A stretch of DNA of 64,000 nt from Verrucomicrobiota bacterium. Its GTDB lineage: Bacteria > Verrucomicrobiota > Verrucomicrobiia > Limisphaerales > UBA9464. The first letter of the stretch is position 1, and every line of letters starts with the position of its first letter. Position numbers and translations under genes: made by a program. The stretch lies in assembly GCA_947454705.1 (NCBI GenBank), contig CANGKZ010000026.1, forward strand, positions 1-64,000, written 5' to 3'. A model generated the notes under the pieces. That model did no database searches, had not been told where the DNA came from, and saw nothing but the letters and a program-made list of their open reading frames with translations. This document shows positions 36,313 to 45,651 of this stretch, piece after piece.

Positions 36313-36798
36313 TTAAACCGGCTCCAACTCGTCAGCCTCCACCTTCACGGCAGCCGCCTGTCCGATGAAATCCAGTCGGAGAATGACTTCGGTGATGCCC
36401 TGACGCCGGCACACCACCGCCTCGAGTCCTCGCAAGGGACCGCTCCGGATCTGTACCCTTTGTCCTTCCGTGATGTTCGGGGCCAGGCGAACCTCCCGCT
36501 CCGACTCCACCGCCAGACGGATGTCATTCAACTGAGCCGCGAACTCCGCCTGGTCCGCCGGTTCCAAGAGCTTCGCCACGTGGCGGTTCTGACGGATGGA
36601 CACCAAGGAATCCTCCGCAAGCTGAAGGAACACATACCCCTGAAACAGCGGCTTTTGAAACACCACCTTCTTGGACGGATAGGATCTAACGCTGCGGTAG
36701 AGCGGCAAAAAATGGATCCAACCGAACTCCTTGCAGAAGTCGACGACCTTCTTTTCGCACCGAGGACGGGTATGGGCTACAAACCAACGCAGGCTCAT
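36313..36798 (-). CDS. NusG/RfaH-like transcription antiterminator heading the EPS operon
   Basis: The 161-residue protein has an NGN domain (about 1-105: WFVAHTRPRCEKKVVDF, then FLPLYRS and QKPLFQGYVFLQL) and a C-terminal KOW domain (about 110-161: EGQRVQIRSGPLRGLEAVVCRR). It is shorter than housekeeping NusG and fits the operon-specific paralogues (RfaH, UpxY, LoaP) that let RNA polymerase read long polysaccharide operons. It is the first gene of the 10.6-kb minus-strand operon, so it probably acts on that transcript. No clear ops element was found upstream. Confidence 0.88.
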   Translation of the reverse strand: MSLRWFVAHTRPRCEKKVVDFCKEFGWIHFLPLYRSVRSYPSKKVVFQKPLFQGYVFLQLAEDSLVSIRQNRHVAKLLEPADQAEFAAQLNDIRLAVESEREVRLAPNITEGQRVQIRSGPLRGLEAVVCRRQGITEVILRLDFIGQAAAVKVEADELEPV

Positions 36799-37089
36799 TT
36801 CAGGGAAGTTCGACGGGCAACCGATCCAATATCAGCCGGCCCTCGGGATCCGCGAAAACCTCGCGAGACCCTCGCCCCCCCGCAAGGGGAATCCCCTCTC
36901 GGCGAAAACAACCGCATTTCCGTTGTTGTGATTCGCAAAAACTGCCTTTAGACACGGAGAGTCAACCACAACTTAGTGGGCGTCCTTGCGTCGGTTTTTG
37001 TAGGTGCATTCCCCACATGCATTGAACAAGGACTCCCACAACGATCCGGAATCGAGCGTCTCCCTTCCAGATCACTTAATCTAGTGCCA
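36799..37089. promoter_or_regulatory. Divergent control region of the EPS operon and the DUF535 gene
   Basis: About 290 bases lie between the NusG-like gene (minus) and the DUF535 gene (plus). It is somewhat richer in A and T near 36,900-36,980. It must hold the promoter of the long EPS operon. No confident -10/-35 pair and no copy of the E. coli ops/JUMPstart motif were seen on either strand. Confidence 0.45.
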
Positions 37090-38100
37090 ATGCTCCTGAC
37101 GACTTTGGGTCGTACGGCTGGCCGTGTTCATCCGGACCCCACGTGGTCGGATGCGGCGGCCCGCCTGAAATACTGCGTTCGCGGGCTCCTCTCACCGGGG
37201 GCGACCGGAACGTGGTTTCGCATGCTGGGATCCCCCGCGCTTCGTGGAATCGCCACGGCGCACCCCCGTCTTCACAGCAAGCTTCAGCGGCCGTATCTGC
37301 ATCGACGCACCACGATCCGAGATCGACTCGCCACGCTCACCGAGCATTACCATTTTCTCGTCGATGTCCTGCGCACTCCGGAGCGGGATCTCGTCTTCAA
37401 ACCCGGCGGCCTCCCACTCACAGAACTTCCGGTGGAGCCCGCAGGCCGGTATTCGCTGCGACTCGTTTACGACGACCAATTCGAGAAGGAAGGCGACCTG
37501 ATGGTGGTGCTGTGGGATCAAAACCAGGGCACGGCCATCTTCACCCTCTCCTTCACGATCACCCACTGGGATTGCCCCGCCAATTCCCGGGAGATCTTCA
37601 TCGGCGGACTGCAGGGACGAAAGGGCGCCAATGATCGTGAAGACATCGTGGCACTCACCCGCGCCTTGCACGGGCTTCGACCGAAGGCGCTGCTCGTCTT
37701 CGCCATTCAACGCCTCGCCCAATGCTGGGGCATCGCCTCCCTGCGCGCCGTTGGGGACGATGAACACATCTACCGCCACTTCCGCAAGCGGCGCGAAATC
37801 AACTCCAGCTACGACACCTTTTGGACCGAGTCGCAGGGACGCAAGGACCCGGACGGCAACTTCACCCTGCCCAACCACCCCACCGTCCGTTGCATCGAGG
37901 AACTCGCGCCGAACAAGCGTTCGATGTACCGAAAAAGGTACGCCCTGTTGGAACGGCTTGGACTGGAGATGGCCGGCGCAGCGGCGTCGCCCTGCCAGCA
38001 CAACGCAGCGCGGGAACGGCAGGAAGCCCTCCCGCTGAATTCGGGAGGGCTGGTGAAGGACGTCGCCCGGACTTTCTCAGGACCCCAACCAGCGCGCTAA
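37090..38100 (+). CDS. VirK/YbjX-family protein (DUF535)
   Basis: The 336-residue protein has the DUF535 features: KLQRPYLHRRTTIRDRLATLTEHYHFL, then ITHWDCPANSREIFIGGLQG, LLVFAIQRLAQCWGIASLRAVG, and SSYDTFWTESQG. It ends with ELAPNKRSMYRKRYALLERLG, a pattern kept across the family. VirK and YbjX affect outer-membrane integrity and resistance to antimicrobial peptides in enterobacteria, but the biochemical role is unknown. The ATG at 37090 matches the domain start. The last 25 codons contain a perfect 10-base hairpin (38025-38051). It diverges from the EPS operon. Confidence 0.85.
   Translation: MLLTTLGRTAGRVHPDPTWSDAAARLKYCVRGLLSPGATGTWFRMLGSPALRGIATAHPRLHSKLQRPYLHRRTTIRDRLATLTEHYHFLVDVLRTPERDLVFKPGGLPLTELPVEPAGRYSLRLVYDDQFEKEGDLMVVLWDQNQGTAIFTLSFTITHWDCPANSREIFIGGLQGRKGANDREDIVALTRALHGLRPKALLVFAIQRLAQCWGIASLRAVGDDEHIYRHFRKRREINSSYDTFWTESQGRKDPDGNFTLPNHPTVRCIEELAPNKRSMYRKRYALLERLGLEMAGAAASPCQHNAARERQEALPLNSGGLVKDVARTFSGPQPAR
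38025..38051. terminator. Hairpin inside the end of the DUF535 gene, between convergent genes
   Basis: AGCCCTCCCG (38025-38034) pairs perfectly with CGGGAGGGCT (38042-38051). It lies 50 bases before the DUF535 stop and 60 bases past the end of the convergent esterase gene, so it may terminate the latter. No T-tract is present. Confidence 0.3.
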
Positions 38101-38113
38101 CGGCCCTGGGGAA

Positions 38114-40135
38114 TCACTTCAATTCCCACCGTTCGCCAAAGAACCCGGCCGATTCAATCCCACCCGGGGTGCGTGGAGTAACGGACTTCGAGGTGTCGAT
38201 GATCGCCCAGTCCGGCAGCTTCGGGGTCTGACGCGCGTTGTTCAGATAGTCGTATTCGCGGAAGGTAAATCCGCTGTTCAACACCACGTAGCGTGAGGGA
38301 TTCAGAGGATTCGGGAAGATCAGCACCGGCACGTGATTCGCCGAGGTGTAGGTCTTGGCTCCCACCTGGATTCCGGCGGCGGTCCAGCGGATCGGCAGTT
38401 TGTCGGCGATCTTTGCCAGCAGTCGGTTGCTCGAGGGATCGCCCCAGAGCACGAGATTGTGGGCGGCAATGTCCGCATCCGTGACCTCGGAATCGGCCTT
38501 CTTGCGGGCATCGCCGCGGTAGTGACGACGCCAGTGCTCCAGCGCGTGTTCCGATTCCTTTTTCACCCACGCCCCGGTGTCGGCATTCATCGGTTCCCCG
38601 CTCGGGAGCACCATCAGGAAGGAATCCATGAAGGCGTCATCGATCGGCCCCTGAAGCCCATGACGCTTGCGCAGATCGTCGGTCGGCAACGGCTCAAACC
38701 GCCACGCAGGTCCGCGCAGCACGAGCGAAGCCGTCCAAGAACGGTCGGTGCCAGGCGCCTTGGTGGTCACCTTGTCGCCGTTGATGGAAACCGTCACCGG
38801 CACATTCGGTTCAAAGGGACTGAGGCCCGAGGGAATGGAAAACCGGAGCGCGGTGACATTGGTGGCGGTGACCGAGATTTCGTTGTCATCCACGCTCAAC
38901 CGGGCTTCGACGCGCGCCGGTTCCCAGTGCTGACCCATGCCTTCCACGCTCACCCAGGCCTGGGTGTTGTAGCGCAGGCTGTGGGTGACCATGCGAACCG
39001 TGCGGGGAAGCGGATCGCGTCCCCGCGCCGCGAGCAGATCGAGACGGCGGTTGATCTCCGCCTTGGCGTTCTTCTCGTAGCTGTGGCCGGTCTTGGGTCC
39101 GATGATGTGGGTCAACTCCATGCCCTCGGCCTCCAGCGCCTTGGCCATGATGTCCGCCGCCTGCTTCTGTCGATCGTCCGCCCCGCTGTACGCCACCAAG
39201 GGGACCATCGCCACATTGAGCGCATTGGCCGTGGAATCGTAGAGACGCCACAAACGCTGCTCCCAATCGGCCGGCTTGAGCTCCTCGTTCTGGAACACCT
39301 TGAGGAAATCCGCCGTTTCACTGAACCCCGCGCCCGGTGCCGCCGCCGCCCACTGACTCGCGAAGTGCGTGGCGATGTGCCACGCCGAGGCGCCGCCCAG
39401 GGAGAATCCGCGAACAATCATTCGCGAGTCATCGATGGGATAGTGCTTCCGGACGTCTTCCAGCGCTTCCCAAAAATCCGTCTCACCGGCGAAGCGGGAG
39501 CCGTTGCAGTAACGGCCGTACAAATGCAGCACGAACGCGTTGGCCGGGGTGAATTCGCCGGGGTTGCGGGAACGATCGTTGATGAACGACAGCTCGCTCA
39601 GCTGCTCGCCGCGACCGTGGAACCAGAAATCGATGCGGAACGGATGCGATGCGTTGGTGGACCAGGAGGCCGGCACGACGAGACCGTAGGGCTGCACGGA
39701 GTCATCAATGCGCGACTTGTACCCGCGAACCACCAGGCCGGTCTGCGCCGTCCAGGGCGCGCTGCCCGCGCGGAGGGCGGCCACGCGTTCGGCCGCAACT
39801 TTCAACTGGAGCCGGGCGGAATCGAGTTCGTTGGTGCGGAAGAATTCATCGTACCGCAACGCCCAATCCACGGCCTTGTGATAGATCTGAACGTCCGGCA
39901 ACCGCGCCAGCAACGCGGGCTTCTTGGCGAGATCTGTCTTCAACGCTTCCAGATCCGCACCCAGCCGCGCCACTTCTGCGCTCAACTCCGCACGCGTCGA
40001 ATCGGGCACCGCAACCCCCGGGGGCGGGACTCGACGCACCTGGTCCGATCGATTGTCAGCCGGGCCATCGGCATAGGCGGTGGCCAGGCAGCCGCTGAGA
40101 AGGAGGGGAAGCGGAAGGAATTGGGTGAAGCGCAT
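38114..40135 (-). CDS. Lipoprotein with prolyl-oligopeptidase/esterase-like alpha/beta-hydrolase domain
   Basis: From the ATG at 40135 the 673-residue protein begins with a signal ending in a lipobox, LLLSGC, so it is probably a lipoprotein. After a helical region comes an alpha/beta-hydrolase domain (about 160-370) with an oxyanion region FWFHGRGEQ, the nucleophile in RGFSLGGASAW, and a late His in GPKTGHSYEKN. A beta-rich domain follows and then a C-terminal domain with NLVLWGDPSSNRLLAKI and VLIFPNPLNPSRYVVLNSG, as in other large secreted PVC-group esterases. Its substrate is unknown; carbohydrate-ester or peptide cleavage are both possible. An upstream ATG at 40150 is equally possible. It lies 53 bases after the DUF1275 gene. 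Confidence 0.75.
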   Translation of the reverse strand: MRFTQFLPLPLLLSGCLATAYADGPADNRSDQVRRVPPPGVAVPDSTRAELSAEVARLGADLEALKTDLAKKPALLARLPDVQIYHKAVDWALRYDEFFRTNELDSARLQLKVAAERVAALRAGSAPWTAQTGLVVRGYKSRIDDSVQPYGLVVPASWSTNASHPFRIDFWFHGRGEQLSELSFINDRSRNPGEFTPANAFVLHLYGRYCNGSRFAGETDFWEALEDVRKHYPIDDSRMIVRGFSLGGASAWHIATHFASQWAAAAPGAGFSETADFLKVFQNEELKPADWEQRLWRLYDSTANALNVAMVPLVAYSGADDRQKQAADIMAKALEAEGMELTHIIGPKTGHSYEKNAKAEINRRLDLLAARGRDPLPRTVRMVTHSLRYNTQAWVSVEGMGQHWEPARVEARLSVDDNEISVTATNVTALRFSIPSGLSPFEPNVPVTVSINGDKVTTKAPGTDRSWTASLVLRGPAWRFEPLPTDDLRKRHGLQGPIDDAFMDSFLMVLPSGEPMNADTGAWVKKESEHALEHWRRHYRGDARKKADSEVTDADIAAHNLVLWGDPSSNRLLAKIADKLPIRWTAAGIQVGAKTYTSANHVPVLIFPNPLNPSRYVVLNSGFTFREYDYLNNARQTPKLPDWAIIDTSKSVTPRTPGGIESAGFFGERWELK

Positions 40136-40187
40136 GGCGAAGGACGCCATGAAACGCCAGCCCGGGGACCGGAGCAAGTCCGCGACC

Positions 40188-40940
40188 TCACTGAGTTGGA
40201 AAGGTGCTGGTCCGCGGCGGTGCCGAAGCATCCGAAACCGTCGGGTCCGCAAACCCATTCCGCGTCACCCACCAAAACACCGCCCCCGCAACGCCGCAGC
40301 CCACGGCCGCCACTCCGAGGCATTGCGGACCAAACCGCGCATCGCCCATCGCCCCAAGCCACCCTCCAGCACCGAACGACAGAATCACCGTGGTCAGGAA
40401 TCCGAGCTTCCATCGCTCGATCCGCCGGTGCCGGATCCAATGCCCCAGCATCACCCCGATGTCGGTCATGGTCCCGGTGACATGCGTGGTTCGAATCATC
40501 AGACCGCAATAACTGCTGGTCATGGCATTCTGCAATCCGCAGGCCATGGCCACGGCGGGGAGGCCGAATCGATGTCGGTTCATCAGCATCAACGTGGACG
40601 CTCCGAGCAGTGCGCCCTCAAACATCATGACCAGCCCGTACATGCGGTTGGGACTCAACTTGAGCGCGCCCACAAACACCCCCGCGGACACCGCACCCGC
40701 GAGGAATCCGAGCACAATGCTGAGCGACGCGGTGGCATCGGCCACGTGCCCGTTGGCCAGGTCGAGGGCCAGGTGCGAGACTGCCCCGGTCATGTGGCTG
40801 ACCGGCGTGTGAAAGAATCCGAGCGCCACGGAATTCACATACCCGGCGAGCGCCGCAAGGGCCGCTGCGCCGGGCAGGAGATGCCGGACAAGCCGGAATG
40901 CCCGGGCTTTGTCCATGGATTGCGGATGCGAATACGGCAT
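40188..40940 (-). CDS. DUF1275 (YoaK-family) membrane protein
   Basis: The 250-residue protein has six hydrophobic helices and the family pattern AGYVNSVALGFF, PVSHMTGAVSHLA, ACGLQNAMTSSYCGLMIRTTHVTGTMTDIG and a GxxxG-rich last part. The function of YoaK-type proteins is not established; some are linked to transport or stress. The ATG at 40940 begins 28 bases after the RND pump gene on the same strand, so it may be transcribed with the efflux genes. Confidence 0.87.
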   Translation of the reverse strand: MPYSHPQSMDKARAFRLVRHLLPGAAALAALAGYVNSVALGFFHTPVSHMTGAVSHLALDLANGHVADATASLSIVLGFLAGAVSAGVFVGALKLSPNRMYGLVMMFEGALLGASTLMLMNRHRFGLPAVAMACGLQNAMTSSYCGLMIRTTHVTGTMTDIGVMLGHWIRHRRIERWKLGFLTTVILSFGAGGWLGAMGDARFGPQCLGVAAVGCGVAGAVFWWVTRNGFADPTVSDASAPPRTSTFPTQ

Positions 40941-40968
40941 GAAGTTCCTTCGAACCGACCGCCCCACT

Positions 40969-43900
40969 TCACTCCTCGTTTCCAGCAGGCGCAAGCGTCT
41001 GCTGACGCGATCGCGATTCCGCCCATGCATACAGCACCGGCAACACCAGCAGGGTGAGCAGGGTGGAGCTCAGAATTCCGCCGATCACCACCGTGGCCAG
41101 CGGACGCTGCACCTCGGCACCCGCACCGGTCGCGAGCGCCATCGGGACAAACCCGAGCGATGCTACCAGCGCGGTCATCAACACCGGACGCAATCGCGTC
41201 AACGCTCCTTCGAGAACGGCGTCGAGGAGTTCGCGTCCCTCCTCGCGGAGATCGTTGAAATAGCTCACCAGCACCACGCCGTTGAGCACCGCCACGCCGC
41301 TGAGGGCGATGAATCCCACCGCCGCCGTAATGCTGAACGGCATGCCGCGAATCCCCAGCGCGAGGATGCCACCGGTCAGCGCCAGCGGGATTCCCGAATA
41401 CACCACGAGGGCCTGACGCACGCTGCCGAACGCGAGGAACACCAGGGCGAAGATCAGCACCAACGCCGCCGGAACTACGATCATCAACCGGGCCCGCGCC
41501 TCCTGGAGTCGCTCGAATTGTCCGCCGAACTCCACCGTGTAGCCATCGGGCAGCGGCACCTTGGATTTCACCAGCTCCTGCGCCTTCCGCACCCAGCCCT
41601 CCACATCGCCGGTGTTCAAGTTGATCATCAGCGCGGCCCGGCGTCGGCCATCATCGCGCCGGATCGGCTCCACGGCATCGATCACCTTCACCTCGGCAAG
41701 ATCCCCGAGGCGCATCAATCCCACCTCGCCCACGCGGACATCCAGCGCCCGAATTTGATCCAACTGATCGCGCAGCTCACCGCGGAGGCGAACCACGACG
41801 TCGTGCACATGTCCGTCGTGCGACAACGTGCCCACCGTCTGACCCGCCAGGGCCGATGCGATCGCCGCATTCACCGAGCCGGAGGGAATATTGCGTCGCG
41901 CGAGAACATCCTGCCGCGCCGTGATGGTGAGAATCGGCGAGCGACCCTCGGTTTCGAATTCGACCTCCCCTGCCCCGGGAAGGGTCTCCAGCTCCGTCTT
42001 GATCTTCGACGCCACCGATTCCAGCACGTCGAAGTCAGGGCCGAACACCTTCACCGACAGATCGGCGCGGATGCCCTCGAGCATTTCATTGAATCGCATC
42101 TCAATCGGCTGCGCCACCAGCGCCGTGGTGTTGGTCATCTGTTTTTGCAGCGCTGCGCCAATCTGCTGGGCGAGTTCCGTCTTGGTCGGAATGCGGCCAT
42201 TCACGGGCCGCCATTCGGAGCGCGGGCGATACGACACATAGAAATCCGCCTCGTTGGGCGGCATCGGATCGGTGGCCACCTCGGCGGTGCCAATGCGCGA
42301 GAACACGTGCGAGATCTCCGGGAATTCCTTCCGAACCCACTCCTCAACGCGGAGCTGATCCTCGACCGAGCTGGCGATGTTCTGTCCGACGGGACGATAC
42401 AACATCATGGTGGTCGATCCCTCATCCAGTTTGGGCACGAACTCAGCCCCAAGCCGGGTGAGCACCCAGACCGACACCACACAGAGCGCGAGGGCTGCGG
42501 TGACCACCACGGCGCGGGCCGACAATCCCACCTGCAGCAGATGCGCGTAAACCGACTTCAACTTCCGCATGACGATGTTCTCCGACTCGCTGATCGAGCC
42601 GCCGAGAAAGATCGAGGACAGCGCGGGCATGAGCGTGAGCGCGAGCACGAGCGCCGCGCCCAGGGCGAGCATCACGGTGAGTGCCATGGGTCGGAACATC
42701 TTCCCCTCGATTCCGGTGAGCGCGAGAATCGGCAGGTACACCACAGTGATGATCAGCACGCCAAAGAACATCGGGCTCGCCACCTGTCGGGACGCCGACA
42801 ACACCACGCGGGACCGTTCCTCCGAGGTGAGCACGCGGCCGAGATGCGCCTGTCGATGCGCAAGCTGGCGAACGATGTTTTCCACGATCACCACCGCGCC
42901 ATCGATGATCAGTCCGAAGTCCACCGCGCCAAGGCTCATGAGGTTTCCCGACACGCCAAAGTGCGTCATGCCGATGAGCGCGCAGAGGAAGGACAGTGGA
43001 ATGGCCGCAGCCACGATCAACGCGGCGCGCCAGCTCCCTAGCAATCCGAGCAGCACCGCAATCACCAGCACTGCGCCCTCGAACAGGTTTTTCTTCACCG
43101 TGCCGATGGTGCGGTCCACCAATTCCGATCGGTCGTACTGCACGCGCACTTCGATCCCTGGCGGCAGGCGGTCCTGGAGCTGTTTCATCCGCTGCCCGAC
43201 GTGATGTGCCACGATGCGGCTGTTCTGCCCGGAGAGCATCATCACGGTCCCGAGCACGGTTTCCTTTCCGTTCTCCGTCGCCGCGCCCGTGCGCGGGGAG
43301 GAATCGCTCGTCACCTTGGCCAGATCCCGGACCCGCAGCGGCTCCACGCCGGCCGCGTATTTCACGGGAAGATTCTCCAGGTCCTGAACCGACTGCGGTT
43401 TGCTCACCGCGCGGACGATGAGTTTGCGTCCGGCCTGGTTGATGATCCCGCCGCCCGAGTTCAGCGCGTTGCGTCCAATGATGTCGGCAAACTCCGACAC
43501 GGTGAGGTTCGCCTCGTGCAGGCGTTTCGGATCCGGCTGGATCACGTACTGGCGCTCGTGCCCGCCGGTGGAGTTGACCTCGGCAACACCCGGAGTCGCG
43601 CGGAGAAACGGCTTCGCGACGTACTCCTGCGCCTCGAACAATTCCATCAGCTGGTCCACCTCCGACGCCGGCCGGTTCGCGGCCCCGGCACGCCAGGCCA
43701 GCGTGTAGTAGAAGATCTCGCCCAGGCCAGTGGTGATCGGAGCGAGACGCGGCTCCGTGCCCGCGGGCAGGCGCTCGCGCACGGCCTGGATCCGCTCGGT
43801 CACCAACTGGCGGCAACGGTAAATGTCCGCCGAGTCGTCAAACTGAAGCGTGATCTGCGAGAGACCAAATTTGGTCAGCGATCGCATCTCCGACACACCC

Positions 43901-44130
43901 GGCAGGCCCGCGAGCTCCTGTTCCAGGATGCGCGTGACCAGCTGCTCGGCCTCCTCCGGCGCCAGCGACGGCACCTCGGTGTTCACCTGCACTTGCGGCT
44001 GCGTGATGTCGGGAACAGCATCGATCGGCAGATCCCGCGCGGACCAGATGCCCACTCCGAGCAGCATCACCGCCGCGAGGAGCACTACCGTCCGCTGCCG
44101 AAGCGAAAATTCGAGAAGACGCTCGATCAT
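40969..44130 (-). CDS. Heavy-metal RND efflux pump, CzcA/CusA family (HME-RND)
   Basis: The inner-membrane proton/metal antiporter of 1053 residues has 12 membrane helices and two large periplasmic loops. It opens with the typical MIERLLEFSLRQRTVVLLAAVM and LPIDAVPDITQPQVQVNT. The helix-4 motif DFGLIIDGAVVIVEN (about 404-418) is the signature of CzcA-type pumps (zinc, cobalt, cadmium) and differs from the copper/silver CusA pattern, so divalent cations are the more likely substrates. The last helix region contains SGVAVLNGVVLVSYFNDLREEG, normal for the family. It overlaps the TolC-like gene by 4 bases (ATGA). No membrane-fusion (CzcB) gene is nearby. Confidence 0.94.
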   Translation of the reverse strand: MIERLLEFSLRQRTVVLLAAVMLLGVGIWSARDLPIDAVPDITQPQVQVNTEVPSLAPEEAEQLVTRILEQELAGLPGVSEMRSLTKFGLSQITLQFDDSADIYRCRQLVTERIQAVRERLPAGTEPRLAPITTGLGEIFYYTLAWRAGAANRPASEVDQLMELFEAQEYVAKPFLRATPGVAEVNSTGGHERQYVIQPDPKRLHEANLTVSEFADIIGRNALNSGGGIINQAGRKLIVRAVSKPQSVQDLENLPVKYAAGVEPLRVRDLAKVTSDSSPRTGAATENGKETVLGTVMMLSGQNSRIVAHHVGQRMKQLQDRLPPGIEVRVQYDRSELVDRTIGTVKKNLFEGAVLVIAVLLGLLGSWRAALIVAAAIPLSFLCALIGMTHFGVSGNLMSLGAVDFGLIIDGAVVIVENIVRQLAHRQAHLGRVLTSEERSRVVLSASRQVASPMFFGVLIITVVYLPILALTGIEGKMFRPMALTVMLALGAALVLALTLMPALSSIFLGGSISESENIVMRKLKSVYAHLLQVGLSARAVVVTAALALCVVSVWVLTRLGAEFVPKLDEGSTTMMLYRPVGQNIASSVEDQLRVEEWVRKEFPEISHVFSRIGTAEVATDPMPPNEADFYVSYRPRSEWRPVNGRIPTKTELAQQIGAALQKQMTNTTALVAQPIEMRFNEMLEGIRADLSVKVFGPDFDVLESVASKIKTELETLPGAGEVEFETEGRSPILTITARQDVLARRNIPSGSVNAAIASALAGQTVGTLSHDGHVHDVVVRLRGELRDQLDQIRALDVRVGEVGLMRLGDLAEVKVIDAVEPIRRDDGRRRAALMINLNTGDVEGWVRKAQELVKSKVPLPDGYTVEFGGQFERLQEARARLMIVVPAALVLIFALVFLAFGSVRQALVVYSGIPLALTGGILALGIRGMPFSITAAVGFIALSGVAVLNGVVLVSYFNDLREEGRELLDAVLEGALTRLRPVLMTALVASLGFVPMALATGAGAEVQRPLATVVIGGILSSTLLTLLVLPVLYAWAESRSRQQTLAPAGNEE

Positions 44131-45470
44131 CGGGGGGAGGGGTTGGAGTTCGGGTTGGTTTGAACGGTGACGGGTTTAACCCCCAGCACCGGGACTCCGG
44201 AGAGTTGTTCAATCTCCTGCGCCGATTCCAACGCCTCACGCCGCGTTTCCAGCAGCGCCTCGACGGCGTCGGTGTACTGCTTCTGCAACTCCACGTAGGT
44301 CGCGGCCGGAACGGCGCCGAGCCGGTAGTGCCGATCGGCAAGATCCGCAGCCGAACGGAATTGATCCACCGAGTCCGCACGCCAGCGCGCGAGTTCTGCG
44401 GTCTGCGATTCATAGCCGCCCACCGCGACCGTCAACCGGCGTTCCAAATCCCGCTGCGCCAATCCGAGAACCGTGGCCGCCTGCTGGCGACGCGACTCGG
44501 CGAGCTCGGTCTGCGCCTTGGTATTCTTCCACAGCGGAAGCGGCACGCTGATGGAGATTCCCACCAACTGATCCCGCGCATCCGATCGCTCCTCGGAGTA
44601 ATGCGTCCCCACCGTGAACGCGGGCCAACGCTCGTTGCGCGTGAGCCGCACCCGGAAGCCCTGCTGCTCCAATTCCATCGCCCGCACCCGAAGCTCAAAA
44701 TTGTTGGTCTGCGCCGAGGCCAGCACGTGTTCCAATTTTGGTACCGGCCCAAGGGAAGGTTCGACCCAGGTAACGGTGACCGGTGAATCTGCCGGAAGTC
44801 CGCGCAGGGGATTCAATTCGGCCTGAAGGTTGCGCAGGGCGAGGTCGGCCTGGTTGGCCTTGCGGCGCAGGCCGAGTTCGGTGGCTTCGAGAATGCGGAT
44901 CTCGAGGGCCGGGGCAATGCCTGCGGGATCCCGCTGGACCAACACTTCGCGGAGGGCGCGGAATCGTTCGGCCACCTCCGTGGACACGCGGCTTCGTTCG
45001 GCCGCGGCGGAGATGCCATAGGCGAGCGATCGCACCCTGCCGGCGAGGGCATTGGTAAATCGGGCGCGTCCGAGCTCGGCGAGATTGAGATCATGATTCG
45101 CGATCGCCTTGCGCAGACCGATCCGTCCGGGCCATTCGATCGTCTGCGACACCCCGGCACTCCACGCCGTGCCTTCGCCGGCGAGGTTTCCCGCAAGGTC
45201 CGACGTGCGCTTGCGTCCGACACTTCCATTGAGTTCGGGGGGCGCGAGTTGGGTGGAGAGTTTCAACGAAGCGCGGGCGGCGGTGATCTCCGCATCGTAG
45301 AAGCGCACCTCGGGATTCTTCGCGAGCACCTCGGCCACCAGCCCCTCGGGCGAAGTGGCGGGATGCGGAGACGGGGCGGTGGAATCAGCAGCCCGCGAAC
45401 CGATCGGGATCACGGCGACGGAAACAGCAAGAATCAGCGCAAAAAACGGGGGCACGGGGATTGAGTTCAT
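44127..45470 (-). CDS. TolC/CzcC-like outer-membrane efflux protein
   Basis: The 447-residue protein has a signal peptide (FFALILAVSVAVIPIGSRAA) and two TolC-like OEP repeats (about 45-230 and 255-435) with long helices rich in Ala, Leu, Glu and Gln. The first ends near LNPLRGLPADSPV and the second contains YRLGAVPAATYVELQKQYTDAVEALLETR, a stretch typical of metal-efflux OEPs. It should form the outer-membrane channel for the RND pump whose gene overlaps its 3' end. The ATG at 45470 is the first with a signal peptide; a longer frame to 45650 has none. Confidence 0.9.
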   Translation of the reverse strand: MNSIPVPPFFALILAVSVAVIPIGSRAADSTAPSPHPATSPEGLVAEVLAKNPEVRFYDAEITAARASLKLSTQLAPPELNGSVGRKRTSDLAGNLAGEGTAWSAGVSQTIEWPGRIGLRKAIANHDLNLAELGRARFTNALAGRVRSLAYGISAAAERSRVSTEVAERFRALREVLVQRDPAGIAPALEIRILEATELGLRRKANQADLALRNLQAELNPLRGLPADSPVTVTWVEPSLGPVPKLEHVLASAQTNNFELRVRAMELEQQGFRVRLTRNERWPAFTVGTHYSEERSDARDQLVGISISVPLPLWKNTKAQTELAESRRQQAATVLGLAQRDLERRLTVAVGGYESQTAELARWRADSVDQFRSAADLADRHYRLGAVPAATYVELQKQYTDAVEALLETRREALESAQEIEQLSGVPVLGVKPVTVQTNPNSNPSPR

Positions 45471-45651
45471 GGCGTGCGGACAATCAAAACGGAGTGAAAA
45501 CGAAATCTGGAAATGACAGTAAACTGGAAGAATTCCGAGACGGCACCCGCAGAGGCCAAAGGCTCCGGGAGCGGAGCCGCATCGGAATGAAGCGCGGATC
45601 AAGGAATCGATCCGCAAGCAGGGCCGAAAGCGGGCCCCGGGGAGGCGCACC

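Noticed and set aside
40909-43041. 710-codon open frame opposite the RND pump
   Set aside because: The product is His/Arg-rich and low in complexity, whereas the other strand encodes a full RND pump.
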